A DNA stretch of 64,000 nt from UBA5794 sp963714375. Lineage in GTDB: Bacteria; Actinomycetota; Acidimicrobiia; Spongiisociales; UBA5794. Shown here piece by piece: positions 1 to 8,463 of the stretch (position 1 is the stretch's first letter; every line of letters begins with the position of its first letter). The notes under the pieces are model-generated. The model was not told the origin of the DNA, made no database searches, and was given only the letters and a program-made list of their open reading frames with translations. Position numbers and translations under genes: made by a program. The stretch spans positions 310,001 to 374,000 of the forward strand of contig CAVQOG010000008.1 of assembly GCA_963714375.1 (NCBI GenBank), read 5' to 3'.

Positions 1-2015
1 GTGCGCGTGTTGATGTGCGGCGACGTCTCAAGCGTCATGGTTCCCACGACGTAGTCGATGATGTCAGAGATCTCAGATTCGGTGTATCCGAGCTTCGCGA
101 GTGCGGGGGTAATCGACTGGTTTGCGATCTTGAAGTACCCACCGCCAGCGAGCTTCTTGAACTTGACGAGAGCGAAGTCGGGTTCAACGCCGGTCGTGTC
201 GCAGTCCATGAGGAGACCGATGGTGCCGGTCGGCGCAAGGACGGTGGTCTGAGCGTTGCGATATCCGTGGGTCTGTCCGAGTTCGTACGCTGAGTCCCAT
301 GCATCGTGGGCCATCTCAAGCATGGCACCCGGGCAGACCCGCTGGTCGATACCTACGACGGTGTGGCCGAGGTTGTCGTATTCGAACTGTTCGGCTCCAT
401 ATGCTGCACGTCGGTGGTTCTGAATCACCCGCTTCATCGATTCGGTGTTCTCGTCGTACTTGGGAAATGCACCAACGACGGCAGCCATCTCCGCGGATGC
501 TGCGTAGGAGTAGCCGGTCAAGATGGCCGTGAGGGCTCCAGCGATGGCTCGTCCCTTGTCCGAGTCGTAGGCGATACCCATCCGCATGAGGATGGAGCCG
601 AGGTTGGCGTACCCGAGTCCAAGTGTGCGGTAGTCGTATGAACCCTGAGCGATTTCAGCGGATGGGAAGTGAGCCATCGTGACCGAGATCTCGAGCACCA
701 TCGTCCATAGTCGAATCGCATATCGGTAGTCGTCGAGGGCGAAGTCGCCTGTCTCGTCGTTGTAGAACTTTCCAAGGTTGAGTGACGCAAGGTTGCATGC
801 TGTGTTGTCCAGGAACATGTATTCGGAGCAGGGGTTGGACGCTCTGATCTCACCACCGGCTGGAGAGGTGTGCCACTCGTTGATGGTCGTGTGGAACTGG
901 ACACCGGGATCTGCTGATGCCCACGCTGCCTGTGCAATTTGGTTCCACAAGTCGCGCGCCCTGACGGTGCGCATGGTTTCACCGTCGGTCCGGCTTTTCA
1001 GGTTCCAGTCATCGTCGTTCATCACCGCTTCGAGGAATTCGTTTGTCATGCGGATCGAGTTGTTTGAGTTCTGACCCGACACGGTGGCGTACGCCTCGCC
1101 GTTGAAGTCTGACGGATACCCGGCGGCGATGAGCGCCTTGACCTTCTCCTCCTCGTTTGCCTTCCAAGCGATGAACGTTTCGATGTCAGGGTGGTCTACA
1201 TCGAGAATGACCATCTTGGCCGCACGACGGGTTGTTCCACCGGACTTGATCGCCCCTGCAGCCCGGTCGCCAACCTTGAGGAAAGACATCAGCCCTGACG
1301 ACTTGCCTCCACCAGAAAGTGGTTCGCCTTCAGCGCGGAGACTCGAGAAGTTGGTTCCTGTTCCTGACCCGAACTTGAAGAGCCTGGCTTCACGAACCCA
1401 CAGGTCCATGATTCCGCCCGGATTGACGAGGTCGTCTCCAACGGACTGGATGAAACATGCGTGCGGTGCTGGTCGACTGTACGAGTCTGGCGATGTCGAG
1501 AGGTCCTCGGACTCCGGATCTACAAACCAGAAGCCCTGTTCTGGTCCCGTGATCCCGTAGCGGTGGTTGAGTCCCGTGTTGAACCACTGCGGCGAGTTGG
1601 GTGCTGCCATCTGGTGGAGGAGCATGAACGCGATCTCATCCTCAAAGATCTGGGCGTCATCGGCCGAGTCGAAATAGTTGTGCTCTTCCCCCCACCAACG
1701 CCACGTTCCCGCGAGCCGATCGATGACCTGGCGCGCCGACCGTTCAGGGCCGAGGACTGGCTGCCCGTTTGCGTCGACAACAGGAATGCCCGCATCATCG
1801 ACCTGGGGGACACCTGCTTTGCGGAAGTACTTCGAAACCATGATGTCCGCGGCAACCTGTGACCAGTCAGCGGGGATCTCGGCATCGGCCATCTCGAATA
1901 CCACAGATCCATCAGGATTCGTGATGCGCGAGTCACGCCTGGACCATTCGACTGTGTCGTACGGGCTGACGCCCTCGGTGGTAAAACGACGTTCAATCTT
2001 CAGGCCCTGTGCCAT
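1..2015 (-). CDS. nrdJ: Adenosylcobalamin-dependent ribonucleotide reductase (class II), 3' end outside window
   Basis: Reduces ribonucleotides to deoxyribonucleotides in the cytoplasm with a B12-generated radical. The reading frame starts at ATG 2013-2015 behind a GAGGAG ribosome site, begins MAQGLKIERRFTTEG, and stays open to the left window edge, giving about 671 codons; family members are longer, so the C-terminal part is missing from view. Recognisable family segments are a cysteine in ACFIQSV near residue 186, NPCSEYMFLDNTACNLASLNL-like active-site text near residue 393 (the conserved N-P-C-S-E), and TVLAPTGTIGLLMDCDTTG near residue 600. It stands alone and is transcribed leftwards from a long leader (2016-2357) holding candidate NrdR and DnaA sites. 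The family assignment is secure; the coenzyme class follows from resemblance to NrdJ rather than NrdA/E. Confidence 0.93.
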   Translation of the reverse strand, partial: MAQGLKIERRFTTEGVSPYDTVEWSRRDSRITNPDGSVVFEMADAEIPADWSQVAADIMVSKYFRKAGVPQVDDAGIPVVDANGQPVLGPERSARQVIDRLAGTWRWWGEEHNYFDSADDAQIFEDEIAFMLLHQMAAPNSPQWFNTGLNHRYGITGPEQGFWFVDPESEDLSTSPDSYSRPAPHACFIQSVGDDLVNPGGIMDLWVREARLFKFGSGTGTNFSSLRAEGEPLSGGGKSSGLMSFLKVGDRAAGAIKSGGTTRRAAKMVILDVDHPDIETFIAWKANEEEKVKALIAAGYPSDFNGEAYATVSGQNSNNSIRMTNEFLEAVMNDDDWNLKSRTDGETMRTVRARDLWNQIAQAAWASADPGVQFHTTINEWHTSPAGGEIRASNPCSEYMFLDNTACNLASLNLGKFYNDETGDFALDDYRYAIRLWTMVLEISVTMAHFPSAEIAQGSYDYRTLGLGYANLGSILMRMGIAYDSDKGRAIAGALTAILTGYSYAASAEMAAVVGAFPKYDENTESMKRVIQNHRRAAYGAEQFEYDNLGHTVVGIDQRVCPGAMLEMAHDAWDSAYELGQTHGYRNAQTTVLAPTGTIGLLMDCDTTGVEPDFALVKFKKLAGGGYFKIANQSITPALAKLGYTESEISDIIDYVVGTMTLETSPHINTR

Positions 2016-2357
2016 ACACAATCTCCTCATACGGGGTCACCAAAATCGGCAACCCGATCACGACTTGTCCACAAACTTGTCCACACACACAACATATGGG
2101 GTTCTACCCATTGAAACACCCCCAACATGTTGGGTGTGGTTGCACGAGTGTAATTACAAAGATGTGGTTCGTCAAATACCTTCCGCACCGACCAGCGAGA
2201 TGCCACGTTTGCGGGGGAAGCAGGGTAGTTGTACCCCTCTCCAGCTCCTGAGCGCAAGGCCAGCAGCTAGGCAGTTTTCGCGCTTCGATGATTCTTTCGC
2301 GAGGACCGATGTCAGAAGTCAGATGTCAGAAAGCTGTGAGCTGAAAGCTGAATCTTC
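2016..2357 (-). promoter_or_regulatory. Long nrdJ leader with paired palindromes and two DnaA-like boxes
   Basis: This 342-base stretch has no convincing gene. It holds CCCAACATGTTGGG (2121-2134, a perfect 14-bp palindrome) and a weaker CATATG-centred palindrome (about 2087-2102). Their centres are 32 bp apart, the three-turn spacing typical of NrdR operator pairs upstream of ribonucleotide reductase genes. Two exact copies of TTGTCCACA, the high-GC actinobacterial DnaA-box form, lie at 2065-2073 and 2077-2085, between the palindromes and the gene. The NrdR and DnaA roles are inferred from motif and position. The right end (2310-2352) is a degenerate heptanucleotide tandem repeat. Confidence 0.5.
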
Positions 2358-3770
2358 CTACCCGCGTTCGCGGAGAGTCGCGCGGACCGCCTTGATATCT
2401 CGCGGTGCCGTATGGGCTGCCTTCCAATAGCACCAGCCGGTTGGGAGAAAGAAGACTTGGAACAATGTGAGGCTGAGGGCGAGGTTCAGCGGTGGTGCGA
2501 TCGTCTTCTGGAGGGTCTGGGCGGTGATCGCCGTAAAGGCGGTTCCGATTCCGCGCCCGGCACCGTTGACGAGGTTGCCGAAGCCAAAGACGGTCCCGCG
2601 GTGCTCAGGGAGGTTCACGTCAGAAATGAGTGCGAACCAGTTCGGGGAATCTGCTGATGTCAGAGCCAACGCCGCAAGTGCCGAGAGGAATGCGCCTGCA
2701 ACCCATGGGTTGGTCACCAACTGGCTCATCACCTCTCCGATGTAGGTCATGGTTGAGGCTCCCTCGGTGACATCCAATCCGTTGAGTGGGATCCAGAAGA
2801 AGATGAGGAAGAACGGGATTGCCCCGAGGATTCCAATCGCAGACACGTACGCGCGGCCCCCCAGATTTCGCCGCTGCCAACGGTCACCGACATGTCCGGC
2901 GAGGATTGAGAACAGTGCTCCGACGGTGAACATTGCAGCGAACAGGCCGCCGACCTTCTGGCCCGTGACATCGCTGTAGCCCTGGGCGATCACCTTCTCC
3001 TGATACAACAGGGGAACCCAGATGAGTGATCCGTAGGCAACCTGTGCGGTGAGACCCTGAAGGACGAGCCAACGATTGGTCAGGATCGCAGCGATGTCCC
3101 GCAACTGGCTTGGATCAATAGCGTGCTCGTAGTCGTCGCCAGCCGCGTGCAACGCTGCGAGTTCGGGTTCGCTGAATCCTCGGGGCGGCTCGTATGCGCC
3201 AAGATAGAGGCCGGCGAATACGAGGCCGGCGGCGGCGATGATGAAGAACGGACGAGAGTGGTTCCCGGCTCCCGCCTGGCTTGCGAGCAGGCTGCCGATG
3301 AGTGTTCCGATGCCCTGAGACAGTCCCCAGAACGACATTGCCAGGCCGCGCCTCGGGGGGGCGACAAAGTCTGAGACGACGGAGAACCCGACCGAGGCAA
3401 TCGATCCGAGACCGATCCCGGCGACGAGTTGCAGTCCGAACAGGGCCGAAAAGGATTCAGTCAGACCCGACGCCGCCATGGCAACAGACCAGATCAGCGT
3501 GCCCCACAGAAGGAGCCTCTTGCGCGACCGAGCGTCGGCGAGGTACCCCCAGCCGACAGCGGTGATCGCCGTGACGACTATCTGGGCAGCGGTGAGGATA
3601 CCGACGGCGGCTTTTCCCACTCCGAAGGTTGTTTCGAGCTGAGGCACCATCGACGGAATGAGCGCGATCGCAGCATTGTCGAGTGAGGCGAGCACGACAA
3701 ACACGACGATCGTATAGACGATGTGGGCTGGTGAGCCGATGCGTGTTCCATCGGCAGTGTCACGGCTCAT
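2358..3770 (-). CDS. MFS transporter, spinster-like
   Basis: Predicted 470-residue inner-membrane carrier with about 12 hydrophobic segments. The loop between helices 2 and 3 reads GYLADARSRKRLLLWGT, the major facilitator signature, and a second copy HVGDRWQRRNLGGR follows the middle loop. The long charged loop after helix 6 (YEPPRGFSEPELAALHAAG) is typical of the spinster-type branch. Substrate cannot be read from the sequence. The start ATG (3768-3770) has no clear Shine-Dalgarno; an upstream heptamer array (3794-3827) leaves little room for a normal leader. It is a single-gene unit ending close to the repeat-containing nrdJ leader. Confidence 0.85.
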   Translation of the reverse strand: MSRDTADGTRIGSPAHIVYTIVVFVVLASLDNAAIALIPSMVPQLETTFGVGKAAVGILTAAQIVVTAITAVGWGYLADARSRKRLLLWGTLIWSVAMAASGLTESFSALFGLQLVAGIGLGSIASVGFSVVSDFVAPPRRGLAMSFWGLSQGIGTLIGSLLASQAGAGNHSRPFFIIAAAGLVFAGLYLGAYEPPRGFSEPELAALHAAGDDYEHAIDPSQLRDIAAILTNRWLVLQGLTAQVAYGSLIWVPLLYQEKVIAQGYSDVTGQKVGGLFAAMFTVGALFSILAGHVGDRWQRRNLGGRAYVSAIGILGAIPFFLIFFWIPLNGLDVTEGASTMTYIGEVMSQLVTNPWVAGAFLSALAALALTSADSPNWFALISDVNLPEHRGTVFGFGNLVNGAGRGIGTAFTAITAQTLQKTIAPPLNLALSLTLFQVFFLPTGWCYWKAAHTAPRDIKAVRATLRERG

Positions 3771-3793
3771 GGCTGGAGGAGCTCGCGGATAAG

Positions 3794-3827
3794 AGCTAAC
3801 AGCTCACAGCTCACAGCTCACAGCCTC
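3794..3827. repeat. Heptanucleotide tandem array (AGCTCAC unit)
   Basis: About four to five head-to-tail copies of a 7-bp unit, AGCTCAC with one AGCTAAC variant, lie immediately upstream of the MFS gene. This is one of several arrays in the window that share a period of seven but not a sequence. Confidence 0.85.
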
Positions 3828-3880
3828 AGAACGGGCGACGACGCACCTGACTGTCGCACGGGTGTTGATCCGCCCTCGGT

Positions 3881-4228
3881 TTATGGGTTGGATTCGTCCC
3901 CGCCGTCTGCTGCCGACATCGGCGGTGGCTCCGACATCGTCTCTGATGACACGGGCTCCTGCGACACCGGCTCCTGAATCATCGGCTCCGAGGGCTTGTC
4001 AGCCTCCTCGACGGGAGCTACATCATCGGGAGCGGGTTCATCTACGGGACCCTTTCCGAAGGGTGCCCACGTTGCCATCGCGAGACCGAACACGACTCCA
4101 ACGATCGGGAGGATCCATATCAGCGGCGAGGCGAGCTCGATGACCCCCCACAGCCAGAGTGTCGGTCCGAGGAGCAGCCCGAAGAGGAATCCAGCAATGA
4201 CACCGAGTATTGGTCGCCCCTTCATCAC
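3881..4228 (-). CDS. Small membrane protein with acidic Pro/Glu/Ser tail
   Basis: 115 residues. Residues about 5-50 form two hydrophobic segments (ILGVIAGFLFGLLLGPTLWL and the stretch ending VVGVVFGLAMATW), followed by a proline-, glutamate- and serine-rich tail with short EPVS repeats. The start ATG overlaps the stop of the upstream secreted-protein gene, so the two are almost certainly cotranscribed and probably act together at the cell surface. No family is recognised. The two-helix hairpin and disordered tail suggest a membrane anchor or accessory protein; that is inference. Confidence 0.7.
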   Translation of the reverse strand: MMKGRPILGVIAGFLFGLLLGPTLWLWGVIELASPLIWILPIVGVVFGLAMATWAPFGKGPVDEPAPDDVAPVEEADKPSEPMIQEPVSQEPVSSETMSEPPPMSAADGGDESNP

Positions 4229-4788
4229 TTGCCCTTCTTCTTTGTTCCGGCAGCGAGCGTGCTTGCACCGGCGATCGCGGTGAGTCCGGCGGCAACGATT
4301 GCCTCAGTTCCCGGGTCGCCTGCGAGCGTCACGTTGAACGCGGCCGTGCAAACCTCACCACGTTGGGTGTGCGTTGCGGTGATCTTGATGGCTCCCGTTC
4401 CTCGAGGGATCCAGTCCGGAGCCTCGTAGGTGTAGGTTCCCCCCTTCTCTGTCAACTTCGTCTCACCGGGCGGCTCGGGCCATTTGACGACCGGAAAACT
4501 CACACCCATATCGAGTTCGACAGACACCGATCCCGAGAAGGCTTCTTCCTCGTCAACCGGCGGTAGATGGGTGTTGCCAAAATACTCAACGTCACCCTTT
4601 GGCGGGATCTCAACCACGGTACTCAGTGGCGTGTTCTCGGTCACCTCGACGTCGTTGTCGAACTTGGCAAACCCTGTGCAATCCCCCTGGAGTACCTCGG
4701 CACTTGCGGGAGCAGCCGAAGCTGCCAGCATGAGCAACACCGTCGCCCCGAGGATGCCCAAGGCGGACGTTCGCCTTCGTCTTTGCAT
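4225..4788 (-). CDS. Secreted, C-terminally anchored surface protein
   Basis: 187 residues. The N-terminus is a signal peptide: an RRRR cluster, a hydrophobic core GILGATVLLMLAASAAP, and a likely ASA cleavage site near residue 30. The mature part is about 120 residues of predicted beta-rich sequence containing two cysteines. It ends in a hydrophobic helix (AIVAAGLTAIAGASTLAAG) and a KKKGK basic tail. That layout matches tail-anchored or sortase-like surface proteins, but there is no LPXTG; PGTEA precedes the helix. The stop overlaps the start of the next small membrane protein. It is divergent from the acyl-CoA ligase gene. Function unknown. Confidence 0.75.
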   Translation of the reverse strand: MQRRRRTSALGILGATVLLMLAASAAPASAEVLQGDCTGFAKFDNDVEVTENTPLSTVVEIPPKGDVEYFGNTHLPPVDEEEAFSGSVSVELDMGVSFPVVKWPEPPGETKLTEKGGTYTYEAPDWIPRGTGAIKITATHTQRGEVCTAAFNVTLAGDPGTEAIVAAGLTAIAGASTLAAGTKKKGK

Positions 4789-4871
4789 GATTGGCCTCCA
4801 CTTGTTTCCACCACACTACGCGAATGCAGGTGCGATGTGCGACCCATTTGGCAGTTACTAGCCTCGCGTCG

Positions 4872-6692
4872 GTGAGTGACCGTACCGACCGACCCCCATT
4901 TGCCGTGAACCCCACCGGGGATACCGTGGCCAACGCCAACCTGACGGCGTTGATGCATGACGTCGGGGTCGAGTCATACGATGAACTCCATGCGTGGTCT
5001 GTGAGCCATGTGGATGAGTTCTGGCAGCATGTCATGGGAGCCTTGTCCATCGAGCCAGCAACCGCGCCGCTCGCGATTCGCGGATCTCTCGACGCCACAG
5101 ACCCAGACTGGTTGCCGGGAGCGCTGTTCAACATCGCGTCATCTTGCCTTGACCATGCTGACGATGCGATCGCGATAATCGCTCCTGATCCAGATGGTGT
5201 CAGACCGATCCGAGTTGATGAGCTCCGATCGTTGGTTGCATCCTTCGCTGCTGGGTTCGCAGCTCGATTTGTACCCGGCGACCGTGTCGCGATTGTTATG
5301 CCCATGAATGTCCATGCCGTTGTTGCCTATCTCGGGATCATTGCGGCGGGTGGTGTCGTCGTGTCGATCGCGGACTCGTTCGCTGCCAACGAGATCCGTG
5401 TTCGGCTTGGGATCACCGAACCGGTCGCAATCGTCACGCAGGATGTTGCACTGCGTCTGGGTCGGACGCTGTCGATGTACGCGAAGTGTGTCGACGCCGA
5501 TGCTCCCATGGCGATTCTTGTGGCGACCGGTGCCCGTGTCGCGATGCGGTCAGGTGACGTGTTGTGGGATGATTTCATGATTCCCGGTGCACCATTCGAT
5601 CCGGTCATGCAACCGGCGAGTTCGCACACCAACGTGCTCTTCTCTTCGGGTACGACCGGTGATCCGAAGGCGATTCCATGGACGCAGACGACGCCGCTCA
5701 AGGCGGCCATGGACGGCCGCTACCACCACGACATCCACAGCGGTGACGTCATCGGATGGCCGACAAACCTCGGCTGGATGATGGGTCCGTGGCTGATCTA
5801 CGCGTCGTTGCTCAACGGTGCCGCAATGGCGCTCTACGACGACGCTCCAACAACACGTGGTTTCGTCGAATTCGTGGAGGAAGCTGGGGTGACCATGCTT
5901 GGTGTTGTTCCGTCCATCGTTGCGGACTGGCGAGCCAACGGGACTCTCACAAAAGGGGATTGGTCGACGGTTCGGGTTCTTTCCTCTACGGGCGAGGCAT
6001 CGAACCCTGACGACTACACATGGTTGATGCAAGCCGCTGGCGAAATACCGGTTGTGGAATACTGCGGAGGCACCGAGATCGGTGGCGGATACATGGCAGG
6101 CACCGTGTTGCATCCGGCGATTCCGTCACGGTTCTCCACGCCGACCCTCGGTCTCGACCTCGTGATTCTCGATGAGGAGGGGAACGAGGCCGATGTCGGC
6201 GAGGTGTTTCTGTTGCCGCCGTCGATTGGGCTGTCGACTGAACTCCTGAATCAGGATCACGAAACGGTCTACTACCGGGGTACGCCAAAGTGGAGCAAGC
6301 CACTGCGGAGACACGGTGACCAGCTCCGTAGATTTCCCGATGGTTCGTTCCAAGCGCTTGGAAGGGCCGACGACACGATGAACATCGGCGGTATCAAGGT
6401 CGCCTCGGCGGATCTTGAGGCCGCGATCGGTTCCATTGATGGTGTCGCGGAAATCGCTGCCATAGCGAGTCCTCCCGCAGCCGGCGGTCCCGATCGTCTC
6501 GTGGTTTTCGTCGTTCCCAAAGATGGAGTGATTCTCGACACTGATAGCCTTGCCGCGATGATGCAGGAGCGGATAAGCGCACACCTCAACCCTCTCTTCA
6601 AGGTCCATGACGTCGTCGCCGTCGACGCCCTCCCGAGGACTGCCTCCCACAAGGTTATGCGTCGGGTATTGCGCTCGGATTATCTCCAATGA
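4872..6692 (+). CDS. AMP-forming acyl-CoA/acetate-type synthetase
   Basis: ANL-superfamily adenylating ligase (about 606 residues) that should join a carboxylate to CoA through an acyl-AMP. The P-loop SSGTTGDPKAIPW lies near residues 257-269, GGTEIGGG near 398, RHGD near 480, GRADD near 497, and the catalytic lysine of SHKVMRR near 593, so both half-reaction residues are present. The sequence resembles the acetoacetyl-CoA/AAE17-like branch; the substrate is not determined. The GTG at 4872 (VSDRTDRPPF) is preferred over an upstream ATG at 4791, because the extra 27 residues only mirror the divergent neighbour's leader. The stop overlaps the following amidotransferase by ATGA, implying translational coupling. 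Confidence 0.85.
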   Translation: MSDRTDRPPFAVNPTGDTVANANLTALMHDVGVESYDELHAWSVSHVDEFWQHVMGALSIEPATAPLAIRGSLDATDPDWLPGALFNIASSCLDHADDAIAIIAPDPDGVRPIRVDELRSLVASFAAGFAARFVPGDRVAIVMPMNVHAVVAYLGIIAAGGVVVSIADSFAANEIRVRLGITEPVAIVTQDVALRLGRTLSMYAKCVDADAPMAILVATGARVAMRSGDVLWDDFMIPGAPFDPVMQPASSHTNVLFSSGTTGDPKAIPWTQTTPLKAAMDGRYHHDIHSGDVIGWPTNLGWMMGPWLIYASLLNGAAMALYDDAPTTRGFVEFVEEAGVTMLGVVPSIVADWRANGTLTKGDWSTVRVLSSTGEASNPDDYTWLMQAAGEIPVVEYCGGTEIGGGYMAGTVLHPAIPSRFSTPTLGLDLVILDEEGNEADVGEVFLLPPSIGLSTELLNQDHETVYYRGTPKWSKPLRRHGDQLRRFPDGSFQALGRADDTMNIGGIKVASADLEAAIGSIDGVAEIAAIASPPAAGGPDRLVVFVVPKDGVILDTDSLAAMMQERISAHLNPLFKVHDVVAVDALPRTASHKVMRRVLRSDYLQ

Positions 6693-7402
6693 GGATTCTG
6701 GTACTTGAGAATGATGCCAACGGTCCGCCCGGTCGGCTTGCCGAAGAAGCATCGGCTGCCGGACACGATCTCCATGTCGTCCGACTCCATCGTGGTGAAT
6801 CGTTACCGAGCGTCGCTTCCTTTGATGCCGTGGTAGCCCTTGGCGGTGAGATGGGTGCGAATGACGAGAGCCAGCACCCCTTTCTTGCAGACGAGAAGCG
6901 CCTTCTCGTTTCTGCCGTCGAACATGGTGTTCCGGTCCTTGGCCTGTGTCTTGGGTCCCAACTGCTTGCCGATGCACTTGGTGGGGCTGCGTATGCAGCC
7001 GACGTCCCGGAGGTCGGGCTCATCCAATCACGGTGCGAAGTCGAAGGCGATCCGCTCGCCGCCGCGCTGTGTTCTCGCAGAACGTTCCAGTTTCATCAGG
7101 ACACATTCGACGTTCCTCCCGGCGGAACGCTGATCTCATCCGGTGACGGTATCGGTCACGCCTTCCGGTTCGGGTCGGCGATTGGTGTGCAGGCACATCC
7201 GGAGGTCACCACCGATGATGCCATTGCATGGATCGAATCGTCGGAGAACGACGACATGGTGGAGAAGACAGGACAGTCACGGTCGAACGTTCGATCGGAC
7301 GTTGAACAGGCGCGGGTTGAGATGGCTGATGTTGCACACTCGTTTTTTACGAGCTGGTTTGCCGAGGCGGGGAGGATCCTCGACTCATCGCAGCCGACCT
7401 GA
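6689..7402 (+). CDS. Class I glutamine amidotransferase-like protein
   Basis: 237 residues with a single glutamine-amidotransferase fold. The nucleophile motif is LGLCLGSQLLADALGG (Cys about 87), and the catalytic His/Glu pair is in AHPEV near residue 170. Glutamine hydrolysis delivering ammonia, or a related gamma-glutamyl hydrolase reaction, is expected. No synthase domain is fused, so this belongs to the stand-alone GMP-synthase-glutaminase-like group. Its ATG overlaps the stop of the acyl-CoA ligase, so the two are one operon. What ammonia acceptor it serves cannot be told. Confidence 0.85.
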   Translation: MRILVLENDANGPPGRLAEEASAAGHDLHVVRLHRGESLPSVASFDAVVALGGEMGANDESQHPFLADEKRLLVSAVEHGVPVLGLCLGSQLLADALGGAAYAADVPEVGLIQSRCEVEGDPLAAALCSRRTFQFHQDTFDVPPGGTLISSGDGIGHAFRFGSAIGVQAHPEVTTDDAIAWIESSENDDMVEKTGQSRSNVRSDVEQARVEMADVAHSFFTSWFAEAGRILDSSQPT

Positions 7403-7458
7403 ACATCGGGCGATTCGCCCGTAGGGCGTAGACTCCGGCGGTACCTCAGGAGGCCATC

Positions 7459-8355
7459 GTGGAAACTGCCGAATACCCCGCTGTCTATAGCGGTCTCCGC
7501 GAGCGGATGAAGGAACTCTCCGGCGTTGTCATGGTGATAGGCGGCACCGATACCGGGAAGACGACGCTGTCCAAGCTGCTGATTGCCGATGCGATCGGTG
7601 CTGGAAAGTCTGTTGCCTACGTTGACGCTGACGTCGCAGTCTCAACAGTCGGTCCCGCGGCCTGTGTCGGACTCAAATTGATACATAGCCTCGACGATCT
7701 CTCCACCATCGGAGAACCCGATGCCCTTCGCTTTGTCGGATCGACCGAGCCACACGGCGTCGTGTTGGCCCATGTTGTTGCGGTTGCTTCGCTCGTGACG
7801 ACCGCACGGCAGTCGGCAGACGTCATTGTCATCGATACAACAGGGGTTGTCTCTGGGGTTGTGGGTCAGACGCTCAAGTATCACAAAGCGGAGTTGACGG
7901 ACCCGAGCCTCGTCGTTGCCATCCAACACGGCAGCGAGTTGGACCCGATTGTCTCGATGCTCCGAAGGTTCTTTGGCTTGCGCATTGCGGAAGTGCCTCC
8001 GATTCCCGATCTCATCCCTCTCTCGCCTGTGGAACGGGCCCAAATGAGGGCATCGTCGTTTCACAGGGAGTTCGGAGACGACCCACAGCGCTGGCGCGTT
8101 CAAACTACGGTCTTTGCCCCCACGTTGCCAGCCGGATTCGATGTCGAGAGACTCGATGGGATGCTTGTCGGAGTCCAGGACGAACACGGTGGTTGTCTCG
8201 GCCTAGGGGTTCTTGAACAGAGTCAAGGCACCGTGAAAGTCGCGACGAGACATGGCGACGCGATGCGCGGCCTTCGGCTGGGATCAATTCGCATGGATCT
8301 CGAAACGTTCGCAACGACCCGCGTCCGGCTGAGGGAATTGATATTCGGCGTCTGA
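7459..8355 (+). CDS. Clp1/NOL9-like P-loop protein (polynucleotide 5'-kinase family)
   Basis: 298 residues, GTG start with AGGAGG six bases upstream. A Walker A GGTDTGKTT sits at about residues 29-37 and the next strand holds AYVDADVA; VIVIDTTGVV is a Walker B-like strand near 128. The pattern GGTDTGKTTLSKLL matches the Clp1 kinase domain known from archaeal and eukaryotic RNA 5'-OH kinases. The C-terminal about 100 residues look like the beta-rich cap of that family. RNA 5'-phosphorylation is plausible but not shown. It follows the amidotransferase by 57 bases on the same strand and may be cotranscribed. Confidence 0.7.
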   Translation: METAEYPAVYSGLRERMKELSGVVMVIGGTDTGKTTLSKLLIADAIGAGKSVAYVDADVAVSTVGPAACVGLKLIHSLDDLSTIGEPDALRFVGSTEPHGVVLAHVVAVASLVTTARQSADVIVIDTTGVVSGVVGQTLKYHKAELTDPSLVVAIQHGSELDPIVSMLRRFFGLRIAEVPPIPDLIPLSPVERAQMRASSFHREFGDDPQRWRVQTTVFAPTLPAGFDVERLDGMLVGVQDEHGGCLGLGVLEQSQGTVKVATRHGDAMRGLRLGSIRMDLETFATTRVRLRELIFGV

Positions 8356-8378
8356 GGATCAGAAGTCAGAGGCCAACG

Positions 8379-8453
8379 CCCGTCCTCCCTTTCAGGGGGG
8401 ACGGATCCGACGGAGTCGGATCAGGGGGGCGTGCGAGCTTGCGAGCCCCGTCC
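8379..8453. repeat. Dispersed hairpin repeat, copy A
   Basis: A 75-bp palindrome-rich unit: a CCCTTTCAGGGG hairpin, TCCGACGGAGTCGGA, then GCGAGCTTGCGAGC. A closely related copy stands at 47174-47246 with the same three modules in the same order, so this is a dispersed intergenic element. It lies between the convergent Clp1-like and VOC genes, where it could also end transcription. Confidence 0.75.
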
Positions 8454-8463
8454 CGAGCAGAAG

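Noticed and set aside
4791..4871. Upstream ATG start for the acyl-CoA ligase
   Set aside because: The extra 27 residues (MASTCFHHTTRMQV...) mirror the leader of the divergent secreted-protein gene and lack family similarity.
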